Positions 7,464 to 12,716 are shown, counted from the stretch's first letter. The stretch: DNA of 13,456 nt from Baffinella frigidus (GCA_026770585.1 MU646436.1:409447-422902); one strand, 5' to 3'. Program-made: numbers and translations. The notes: generated from the letters alone by a model not told the origin.

Positions 7464-7552
7464 TGTGGGGTGAGGGGTGGAGGGTGTGGGGTGTGGGGTG
7501 TGGGGTGTGGGGTGCAGGGTGCAGGGTAAAGGATGGAGGGTGGCGGGTGAAG
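7464..7552. repeat. GGGGTGT heptamer array (telomere-like, degenerate)
   Basis: About a dozen roughly 7-bp G-rich units (TGTGGGG, GGTGTGG, TGCAGGG). The period matches TTTAGGG but the sequence has drifted, so this may be decayed telomere-type repeat or an independent G-rich satellite. His/Pro/Thr-rich minus frames here are translations of it. Confidence 0.6.
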
Positions 7553-7608
7553 GCCCTCGAGCAACCGCCGCGTTCAGATACATCCAAAAAAAAGGATCAA
7601 GGCGTTTC

Positions 7609-8153
7609 CGGTTACCTTATTCGTAGGAACCCCCCTTACGTCGCTACGGACTGCCTACCGTAGGGTCGTAGGTCTTATGGCTTCAAGGTTATTCGAACCC
7701 CCTTGGAAGTCCGCTGTGTGGGTGCACCTTGCGCCCCACTGTGAAACACATCCTCGCAAATCGTTCTACTGGTCAAACCTCAACGTTTTGTGTGGGGCAT
7801 TCATCATGGGAGGGTGGAGTAAGGGGCTTTGCATGCGTCAACGTATGCATCGACGCATGCATCGTTCCATGCATGGACTAGCCCTGCACGCTCCTCCGAA
7901 AAAACTGCCGTTTTCAGATATCATGGCCACGCCCGAGCAACAGCCGTTTTTAGATGTGATGGCCACGCAAGCGATTCACCGCAAGCAATTCAACGATGGT
8001 GCCAAGGTGGCGGTAATGGCACCAACAGGTCGACTTGTGGGATGGTTGCACTGTCTGCACAGCGGGCTACGAATGGATTTCGTGAATACCCCATAAGACC
8101 CTACGATAGGTCACCCGTAGGAACGTAGGATTGTTCCTGCGGATATCATAACC
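7609..8153. mobile_element. 545-bp foldback with ~70-bp arms and internal cargo
   Basis: The left arm, 7609-7679, starts CGGTTACC and contains CTACGGACTGCCTACCGTAG and GTCTTATGG. The right arm, 8090-8153, is its imperfect complement (CCATAAGACCCTACGATAGG, CCCGTAGGAAC, ending ATAACCG). About 410 bp lie between. The core is the same as in the foldbacks at 743 and 4247, but this is the only copy with a long interior. The interior holds a 139-codon open frame (7677-8096, +) that starts inside the arm and has no recognised domain. It also has a 12-bp repeat (7833-7876, ATGCATCGACGC type) and a 36-bp tandem pair (7907 and 7943, GCCGTTTTCAGAT type), both multiples of 3. Confidence 0.65.
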
Positions 8154-8156
8154 GAT

Positions 8157-8271
8157 CCTTGGTGGCTCCTTTACAAAGGCCTATACGTGAGGGAAATCAT
8201 ATATATGTGAAGAGTTGATCGCACGTATATATGTTGATGAGAAATGCAATCATATATATGTTGCCACCAAG
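8157..8271. repeat. Small inverted repeat with CATATATATG words
   Basis: CTTGGTGGC (about 8159-8167) pairs with GCCACCAAG (about 8262-8270). Between them ATCATATATATGT occurs twice and ACGTATATATGT once. It abuts the right end of the 545-bp foldback. Non-coding. Confidence 0.5.
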
Positions 8272-8554
8272 AATCCCTTCGTAGCCCACGGTGTGGTTGG
8301 CGGCCAGCAATCTGAGAACCGCGTCAGGCTTCATCACGGTGCCTGAAGCAAGACGTGCAGGAGCACGAAATCGGTCTGAGGTCTCAGGTTTGGGCGAGGT
8401 TTCACATCAGACGGGGTCGAGGACGAGGCTGAACCCTAAACCCCGAACCCCACACCCTACACCCTGGGATCAGCCACGTGGTTAGGTCGTGAATCCTTCG
8501 TGACGCGAGACAAGGTGGAGGTCTGGGGTATGGGGTCTGAAGCCTGGGCGTGGA
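8272..8554. other. No gene seen; short CCCTAAA-like tract
   Basis: Nothing coding is recognised. At 8432-8468 a degenerate array (CCCTAAACCCCGAACCC, CACCCTACACCCTGGG) resembles the complementary strand of the telomere-type repeat at 11789. Confidence 0.5.
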
Positions 8555-8558
8555 TTCT

Positions 8559-8577
8559 GATTACCTGCCACGGGCCC
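8559..8577 (-). pseudogene. Third copy of the second CHY exon's 3' junction
   Basis: On the minus strand GGCCCGTGGCAG|GTAATCAGAA resembles the exon end at 8985 (GCCACGTGGCAG|GTCATCAGAA), and ACGCCC words follow in both. Only the junction is conserved, with a better donor (GTAATC) than the main copy. Probably a remnant. Confidence 0.45.
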
Positions 8578-8670
8578 GTTTCTTACGGCCCATAGACTTT
8601 TGTATCACTCGACTCAAGGCTCAAGGGCCTACCTAGGACCTGTATCGAGAGTAATAAAGAAGAAGAAGAA

Positions 8671-8747
8671 GACCTGCCACGTGGCGCCTCCCGCGGTGCC
8701 GGTAGGGACCGCGCCGTACTCACACCCCTTGCTGTGAACATGCTGCT
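8671..8747 (-). pseudogene. Partial second copy of the second CHY zinc-finger exon
   Basis: These 77 bp match 8982-9058 at an offset of 311 bp and encode the same QHVHSKGCE..GAVPTGTAGG segment, ending TGGCAG|GTCTTC. The part encoding MICGSCSRE is missing: the match stops where the foldback at 8755 begins. Differences from the main exon are three synonymous changes and one replacement, TGC to TAC, which turns a probable zinc-ligand Cys into Tyr. It is therefore read as a damaged duplicate. Confidence 0.65.
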
Positions 8748-8754
8748 TCTGACC

Positions 8755-8931
8755 ACACGAGGCTATCCATGTGAACATAATCAAAGGACATTTTAAAATT
8801 TGTGGGGAAATGATCACGTTTCCGTACAGATGTCCGTACGGAAACGTGATCAAACGCTGACTTTGGGCGTGTTTCCTGGGCAATAATCCAATAATTAACT
8901 TATGAATCTGTTCGCATGGATAGCCTCGTGT
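8755..8931. mobile_element. Foldback element with nested perfect palindrome
   Basis: The outer inverted repeats are 21 bp with one mismatch: ACACGAGGCTATCCATGTGA... at 8755-8775 and its complement at 8911-8931. Nested inside is a perfect 17-bp palindrome arm, TGATCACGTTTCCGTAC (8811-8827) and GTACGGAAACGTGATCA (8836-8852), with an 8-nt loop. The element sits between two copies of a zinc-finger exon end. A solo outer arm lies at 6605-6632. Confidence 0.7.
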
Positions 8932-8981
8932 CTGAGGGCGTGGTGTCTGAGGGCGTTGTTTCTGAGGGGGTGGTTTCTGAT
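8932..8981. repeat. 15-bp tandem repeat, about three units
   Basis: Units TGTCTGAGGGCGTGG, TGTCTGAGGGCGTTG and TTTCTGAGGGGGTGG fill the gap between the foldback and the donor site of the second CHY exon, so this is intron sequence on the minus strand. Confidence 0.75.
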
Positions 8982-8984
8982 GAC

Positions 8985-9096
8985 CTGCCACGTGGCGCCT
9001 CCCGCGGTGCCGGTAGGGACGGCGCCGCACTCGCAGCCCTTGCTGTGAACATGCTGCTCGCGCGAGCACGACCCGCAGATCATCCGCGTCGCCCAC
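8985..9096 (-). CDS. CHY-type zinc-finger protein, second recognised exon
   Basis: Read on the minus strand, the exon follows a CAG acceptor (9099-9097). It starts with one base plus TGG GCG ACG and has 37 complete codons ending TGG CAG before a GTCATC donor. It encodes WATRMICGSCSREQ, then HVHSKGCECGAVPTG and ATWQ. In the CHY zinc-finger family (Pfam zf-CHY) the MICGxCSREQ block supplies a C-x2-C pair near the domain's end, and a further Cys pair follows. Here that last pair is C-x-C rather than the usual C-x2-C, a possible departure. The start base completes the split Met codon left by the exon at 10252-10366, giving HET-M-WATRM. The GT donor is non-standard (GTCATC). No downstream exon was recognised in the window. 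The family binds zinc; the cellular role here is unknown. It could be an active exon or a recent pseudogene; no stop or frameshift is present. Confidence 0.72.
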
Positions 9097-9180
9097 CTGG
9101 TATATGTGGGAGGTCAGTGCCCCTTCACTGATATATGTGGGAGGTCAGTGCCCCTTCGCTGATATATCAGTGAAATGAGT

Positions 9181-9223
9181 CTCGCGCGAGCATGATCCGC
9201 AGATCATCCGCGTCGCCCACCTG
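9181..9223 (-). pseudogene. Copy 2 of the second CHY exon start
   Basis: CAG|G TGG GCG ACG CGG on the minus strand, reading WATRMICGSCSRE, then minisatellite. It differs from the main exon only at synonymous third positions (GGA for GGG, TCA for TCG). The acceptor AG is intact. Confidence 0.7.
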
Positions 9224-9386
9224 CCTCCCACGTATATCAGCCCCCCTTCACTCGTATATCAGTTACCCTTCACTCATATATCAGTTAAATGCCTTACATT
9301 CACTCGTATATCAGTCTAATGAGGTCCCCTTCATTGATACATCAGTAAAATGAGTGCCACTTCACTGATATATGAGTGAAATTAGT

Positions 9387-9429
9387 CTCGCGCGAGCATG
9401 ATCCGCAGATCATTCGCGTCGCCCACCTG
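9387..9429 (-). pseudogene. Copy 3 of the second CHY exon start
   Basis: Same segment and same endpoints as copy 2, again coding WATRMICGSCSRE, with one further synonymous change (CGA for CGG). The acceptor AG is intact; no exon 3' part follows. Confidence 0.7.
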
Positions 9430-9582
9430 TCTCTCACGTATATCAGCCCCCCTTCACTCGTATATCAGTCCCCCTTCACTCATATATCAGTCCCCCTTCA
9501 CTCGTATATCAGTCAAATGAGGTCCCCTTCACTGATATATCAGGCAAGTGAGGTCCCCGTCACTGATATATGAGACGAATGA

Positions 9583-9628
9583 CTCTTGCGTGAGCACGAT
9601 CCGGCAGATCATCCGCGTCGCCCACCTG
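9583..9628 (-). pseudogene. Copy 4 of the second CHY exon start (frameshifted)
   Basis: The copy keeps the acceptor and WATRMIC, but one extra C after the TGC codon shifts the frame, and the distal part has drifted (CTCACGCAAGAG). It is the most decayed of the four. Confidence 0.65.
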
Positions 9629-9755
9629 TCTCCCACGTATATCACTTTGTTTTCACTGATGTATCAGGCAAGTGAAGCTTCCTTCCAACTGATATACATA
9701 TCATTTTAATCCACACGGGTGCGTGTAGCCCCGCCAGCAGAGCGCGCCGCGAGGG

Positions 9756-9801
9756 CCACTTACGGCGAAAGTGGTCTTCGTCCACCTACGGCGAAAGTGG
9801 T
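9756..9801. repeat. Two tandem small hairpins
   Basis: CCACTTACGGCGAAAGTGGT (9756-9775) and CCACCTACGGCGAAAGTGGT (9782-9801), 6 bp apart. In the first copy CCACTT pairs with AAGTGG around ACGGCGA. Confidence 0.7.
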
Positions 9802-9952
9802 ATTCTATTTTTTCAGACATGCCCCGAGCAATGGGGCAGAGGCTGTGAGACGGTGACAATTGCTTTACACAGCTCCTGCTCCATTTCCCGAAACTCCGGC
9901 TGTAACAGGGGTGGAAGGTGGGTCGGTTTGTATCAAGAGAGGGGTGGCTGAC

Positions 9953-9979
9953 ATGGTCTCGTGCTCGCCCTGGATGGCC
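9953..9979 (-). pseudogene. Duplicate of the first CHY exon's 3' end
   Basis: The 27 bp on the minus strand (GCC ATC CAG ... GAG ACC AT) are identical to the end of the exon at 10252-10366 and encode AIQGEHET. The donor is changed from GTGAGC to GTCAGC. Similarity continues into the flanking intron (TATCAAGARAGG), so a block that included the junction was duplicated. Confidence 0.7.
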
Positions 9980-10132
9980 AATGTGGCGTGGTTGATGTGT
10001 AAGGGTGGGCGCCTTACCACACGGTGGACTACGGTCCTTTCATCAAAATTCATTTTGCCCTGTAGGCAGTTAACTTACAGGATTTTCGTCGTTGCACCAG
10101 GGTTGGCGCGGTGTGTATCAAGAAAGGAGTTT

Positions 10133-10238
10133 ATCTCAGATCACAAATCACTACACAAACGCTTTGCTATTACTTGTAGATCCATCGTGTAGTAATTTAC
10201 GGTGGCAGCGAGACATTAATTAATACATTCTTTGAGAT
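10133..10238. mobile_element. M2 MITE copy 2 (internally deleted)
   Basis: It starts ATCTCAGATCACAAATCACTACACAAACGCTTT and ends with ATCGTGTAGTAATTTACGG, GACATTAATTAATAC and TTTGAGAT. These match the two arms of the element at 7217-7352, with part of one arm lost. It lies 8 bp inside the intron from the GTGAGC donor of the first CHY exon. The duplicated block at 9930-9980 lacks it. Confidence 0.65.
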
Positions 10239-10251
10239 GAGGGGTGCTCAC

Positions 10252-10366
10252 ATGGTCTCGTGCTCGCCCTGGATGGCCTCGTCGTGGCAGCACGGACAGG
10301 GGAACGCGCGCCCGCAGCACGGGAAGCGCAGCCACCGCCGCGACCGCCGGAAGTGCTTGCACGCCC
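10252..10366 (-). CDS. CHY-type zinc-finger protein, first recognised exon
   Basis: On the minus strand the exon follows a GCAG acceptor (10370-10367). It begins with two bases (GG) of a split codon, has 37 full codons, and ends with AT before a GTGAGC donor (10251-10246). The peptide begins ACKHFRRSRRWLRFPCCG, then RAFPCPCCHDEAIQGEHET. This is the characteristic start of a CHY zinc finger: C-x-H-[YF], RWLRFPCCG, the C-x2-CHD block and a later His, all visible in order. Phe replaces the usual Tyr after CKH. The phase-2 end joins exactly to the exon at 8985-9096 to make a continuous domain of ~75 residues. The family binds zinc; members include yeast Hot13 and the CHY region of Pirh2-type proteins, but the RWLRFPCC/MICGxCSREQ pattern is nearer to stand-alone fungal and protist proteins (from memory of the family). 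No upstream exon was recognised, so the gene is partial. GC-rich third positions. Active gene or recent pseudogene cannot be decided from sequence alone. Confidence 0.75.
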
Positions 10367-10369
10367 CTG

Positions 10370-10512
10370 CAAGTTCATTTCGGAAGATGACTGAGACCGT
10401 GTCACTTTTTTAATTTTACGCCAGCCTGTGATTTTTGGCATGATAGGGGCGGTGTTGCTATATTGGGCAGAAAACCCATGCATTGCATAACAACACAAGT
10501 GATGAGCCACCG
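10370..10512. repeat. ~144-bp upstream-flank repeat, copy 1
   Basis: The block AGTTCATTTCGGAAGAT...GTGTCACTTTTT...GGTGTTGCTAT.TTGGGCAGAA recurs at about 10706-10850. In both places it links one zinc-finger exon-start copy to the next. On the minus strand it is the sequence just upstream of the splice acceptor. Confidence 0.7.
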
Positions 10513-10544
10513 CCGGGAGCGCCGGAAGTGCTTGCACGCCCCTG
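10505..10544 (-). pseudogene. Copy 2 of the first CHY exon start
   Basis: GCAG|GG GCG TGC AAG CAC on the minus strand, reading ACKHFRRSRRWL and then unrelated intron-like sequence (ATCACTTGTG). Two codons differ synonymously from the main exon (CGC for CGG, TCC for TCG). The upstream flank is a second type (CGTTGAATCGCAG). Confidence 0.7.
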
Positions 10545-10630
10545 CGATTCAACGATGCAAAAGTGACGATTGCTACCTTCACGATTTCGGGGGCAGGGTG
10601 GTGGTGGTGCGGAGGGTCGCGAATCGTCAC

Positions 10631-10660
10631 ACACACGCACACACGCACACACACGCACAG
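10631..10660. repeat. (CA)n microsatellite
   Basis: An ACACACGCAC-type run follows GGAGGGTCGCGAATCGT. The same non-repetitive leader (GGAGGGTCGCGAGTCGTCAC) precedes the larger CA tract at 11195, so the two are duplicates of one segment. Confidence 0.85.
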
Positions 10661-10703
10661 CTTCCCGTGCTGCGGAAGCGCCGGAAGTGCTTGCACGCCC
10701 CTG
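10660..10703 (-). pseudogene. Copy 3 of the first CHY exon start, with micro-inversion
   Basis: The first 23 bp (plus strand CCGGAAGTGCTTGCACGCCC...) are as in the other copies and encode ACKHFRR. The next 16 bp are an inverted copy of the exon segment at 10312-10327: GCTTCCCGTGCTGCGG sits on the plus strand here (10660-10675) but on the minus strand in the intact exon. This destroys the domain. Confidence 0.65.
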
Positions 10704-10846
10704 CGAGTTCATTTCGGAAGATTACTGAGACAGCGTCACTTTTTATGCGATGTTGGCGTGTAGTGTTTGGCACGATGGGGTTGGTGTTGCTATGTTGGGC
10801 AGAACATCCATGCACAGAAAATCCATGCATAGCACAAAAGTGATAA

Positions 10847-10958
10847 GCCATCGCCGCGACCGCCGGAAGTGCTTGCACGCCCCTGAAAATCCATGCATTG
10901 CATAGCACAAAAGTGATAAGCCACCGCCGCGACCGCCGGAAGTGCTTGCACGCCCCTG
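10847..10958 (-). pseudogene. Copies 4 and 5 of the first CHY exon start, 73-bp tandem
   Basis: Conserved 23-bp cores lie at 10863-10885 and 10936-10958. Each encodes ACKHFRRSRRWL after an AG acceptor, then leaves the exon into TATCACTTTTGTGC. Between them the unit is completed by GCATGGATTTTCAG. Copy 4 has one synonymous change (CGA). Copy 5 uses the second flank type (CGTTGAATCGCAG). Confidence 0.7.
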
Positions 10959-10977
10959 CGATTCAACGAGGCAAATG

Positions 10978-11146
10978 TGACGATTGCTACCGTGTCCCAC
11001 CTCCAGCCGCCATGCGCACATTCGAGGAAATCCGCGTTTCTTTGGATTGCAGCCAACATGGCCACCATGAATCTGAGCAGGCTTTGCACGAGGAAGAGCA
11101 TGATTCGGTCAAGAGTCGTGGGCCCCTGTGGGTGAGGTGCGCTGGA
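10978..11146. other. Segment absent from the parallel copy
   Basis: Comparing the repeat blocks, GACGATTGCTACC is followed at 10575 by a short link to TTTCGGGGGCAGGGTGG, but at 10990 by ~160 bp of unrelated DNA before GTGTCGGGGGCAAGGTGG. It may be an insertion here or a deletion there. No domain was recognised in it. Confidence 0.45.
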
Positions 11147-11194
11147 AGTGTCGGGGGCAAGGTGGTGGTGGCGCGGAGGGTCGCGAGTCGTCAC

Positions 11195-11258
11195 ACACAC
11201 GCACACACGCACACACGCACACGCACACGCCACAAAAAGCATGGACACCACACAACAC

Positions 11259-11325
<67 letters not shown>

Positions 11326-11333
11326 CACACACC
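11195..11333. repeat. Long (CA)n microsatellite
   Basis: CACACG-type units grade into an almost pure (CA) run of about 75 bp (11258-11333). The His/Thr and Val/Cys open frames across it come from the repeat. Confidence 0.9.
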
Positions 11334-11354
11334 AAACAAAACAACACCAGCAAC

Positions 11355-11377
11355 AGAAAGAGAGATAAAGAAAGAGG

Positions 11378-11416
<39 letters not shown>

Positions 11417-11503
11417 GCAGAGTTGAGGAGGAGCAGACCTTTCTCCGGGAGGGGCGTGCCAACGACCAAACCCTCCACAGCAACGTCATCAGAGAGAAAG
11501 AAT

Positions 11504-11552
<49 letters not shown>

Positions 11553-11648
11553 GCAGAGTTCAGAAGGAGCAAACCTTTCTCCGGGAGGGGCGTGCCGACG
11601 ACCAAACCCTCCACAGCAACGTCCTGAGAGAGAAAGAATGAGAGAGAA

Positions 11649-11681
<33 letters not shown>

Positions 11682-11757
11682 GACGCAGAGTTCAGAAGGA
11701 GCAAACCTTTTTCCGGGAGGGGCGTGCCAACGACCAACCCCTCCACAGCCACGTCCT
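11355..11757. repeat. ~134-bp composite satellite: unique 75 bp plus (GA)n, three units
   Basis: The unique part (GACGCAGAGTT..., CTTTCTCCGGGAGGGGCGTG, CCTCCACAGC.ACGTC) begins at about 11414, 11550 and 11682, periods of 136 and 132 bp, with (GA)n tracts between. A fourth partial copy (CCCCTCCACAGCAACGTC, TTCGCCTTCTTCCCCCCACC) lies at 12367-12409. The shared TTCGCC... continuation is otherwise found only after unit three. Confidence 0.85.
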
Positions 11758-11788
11758 TCGCCTTCTTCCCCCCACCCCTGCGCCGCAG

Positions 11789-11829
11789 TTAGGGTTTAGG
11801 GTTTAGGGTTTAGGGTTTAGGGTTTAGGG
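11789..11829. repeat. Interstitial TTTAGGG telomere-type repeat
   Basis: One TTAGGG and five perfect TTTAGGG units, followed to about 11910 by decayed relatives (TTCATGG, TTTTCTG, TTTATGG, TTTAGGG). TTTAGGG is the telomere repeat of most plants and many algae (established knowledge). Its place inside the window makes it interstitial or subtelomeric. Confidence 0.85.
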
Positions 11830-12022
11830 TTCATGGTTCATGGGTTACAGTTCATGTTTTCTGTTTTCTATTCTCTGTTTTCTGTTGTATGGTTTATGGT
11901 TTAGGGTTTTGGGCCCTCATGACTACCCCACCCGCACAAAAGGTGTATATTGTGCGTGACCTCTTGCTAGGTCTCCCCCCTACCCCTGCGAACGCTCCAT
12001 CCCGTTACTCGCAAACATTAGG

Positions 12023-12050
12023 TACAGGGGTTTCTCGCGAATAGGGGAAA
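12023..12050 (+). mobile_element. Solo M1 terminal repeat (truncated)
   Basis: TACAGGGGTTTCTCGCGAAT followed by AGGGGAAAA resembles the M1 left end. No core or right end follows. Confidence 0.5.
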
Positions 12051-12087
12051 ACACACGGTGGACAGGTTGGTATGCATACACGAACCA

Positions 12088-12213
12088 CCACGCCAGAGTC
12101 TTCGAAGGTGCCGCCAAAAGTCAATTCCCCTTCAAGGCAGTGGTTTTTAAAAGTCAAAAACCGTGTCCTGACACGGTTTAAAAAAATCAACCCCCTCCTC
12201 CACTCTGGCGTGG
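12088..12213. mobile_element. 126-bp foldback with nested palindrome
   Basis: A perfect 12-bp terminal inverted repeat, CCACGCCAGAGT and ACTCTGGCGTGG, encloses a second one, AAACCGTGTC (12158) and GACACGGTTT (12170), with a 2-nt loop. Single copy in the window. Confidence 0.6.
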
Positions 12214-12305
12214 CAGGCCTCCTCCGGAGGGACGACATGGGGCCCATCTATGTTGCAATCTGATGACACACGAGTGTTTGCAACAGTGCGCATGACGACA
12301 GGACC

Positions 12306-12367
12306 ACCAGCCCTCACAGCAGGCCCAAATCCTAAATCGGGTTGGTCCGTGTACCAGAACAAGGACC
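12306..12367. mobile_element. M3 foldback, truncated copy
   Basis: CCAGCCCTCACAGCAGGCCC, AAATCCTAAATCGG and GTACCAGAACAAGGAC are nearly identical to the first ~60 bp of the element at 12932. The copy stops where the partial 134-bp satellite unit begins (CCCCTCCACAGC). Confidence 0.7.
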
Positions 12368-12426
12368 GCCCCTCCACAGCAACGTCTTTCGCCTTCTTCC
12401 CCCCACCCATGAGAGCGCCGCACTTC

Positions 12427-12460
12427 GGGTTCAGGGTTCAGGGTGTAGGGTTCACGGTTT
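12427..12460. repeat. Degenerate telomere-like heptamers
   Basis: GGGTTCAGGGTTCAGGGTGT then AGGGTTCACGGTTT: about five drifted 7-bp units, like the tail of the array at 11830. They follow the fourth copy of the satellite unit, repeating the order satellite-then-telomere-repeat seen at 11757-11829. Confidence 0.6.
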
Positions 12461-12716
12461 TCTCAAGAGTGCACATAGCGACAGGCGGTGGGACGGACAG
12501 GGGAGGCCCCAAAGGCAATGAAAGTCACTTCTATACAAAGGCTACACATCGGTTTTAAATAGGCCCCTCTAGCGTTCTCGTGTGGTGGGACGGAGACAGG
12601 AGCGTGGGACGGACAGAGGAACGTACCCCTCCCCGGGCCCTCTTTCTCTTTCTTTCTGCTGCTGGTGTTTGTTTGGTTCGGTGTGGTCATGCGTATGTAT
12701 AAGAGGCGTACGACCA

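Larger units (their letters stand above)
9101..9700. repeat. TATATCA minisatellite interleaved with exon-start copies
   Basis: Two 31-bp units (TATATGTGGGAGGTCAGTGC...) at 9101 and 9132 lead into arrays of a 22-bp unit, CCCCCTTCACTCGTATATCA(GT), with variants CACTGATATATCAG and CACTGATATATGAG. Some joins make full palindromes (CTGATATATCAG). Three 43-46-bp zinc-finger exon-start copies punctuate the array at 9181, 9387 and 9583, giving a higher-order unit of about 200 bp. The whole block lies in the inferred intron between the two CHY exons. Confidence 0.8.

Noticed and set aside
7675-7700. GGTTATTCGAACCC as a possible tRNA T-loop
   Set aside because: No acceptor, D- or anticodon stem could be built around it, and it lies at a foldback arm.
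7677-8096. 139-codon frame as a transposase of the 545-bp foldback
   Set aside because: No catalytic motif (DDE, HUH, Tyr) is visible and the frame begins inside the terminal arm; it is kept only as possible cargo.
8629-9096. 155-codon minus-strand frame taken as one gene
   Set aside because: It reads one CHY exon in the wrong frame (VGDADDL...) and runs through the foldback; the spliced frame explains the conserved residues better.
9101-9700. CRISPR-like appearance of short regular repeats
   Set aside because: The units are contiguous or separated by variants of themselves, with no unique spacers, no cas genes and a eukaryotic context.
10978-11130. Possible upstream CHY exon on the minus strand
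   Set aside because: No frame gives the residues expected before CKH in the family, and no exon boundary could be supported.
11109-11752. Several long Ser/Leu-, Val/Cys- and His/Thr-rich frames on both strands
   Set aside because: They are products of (GA)n and (CA)n microsatellites; opposite strands and all phases are open alike.
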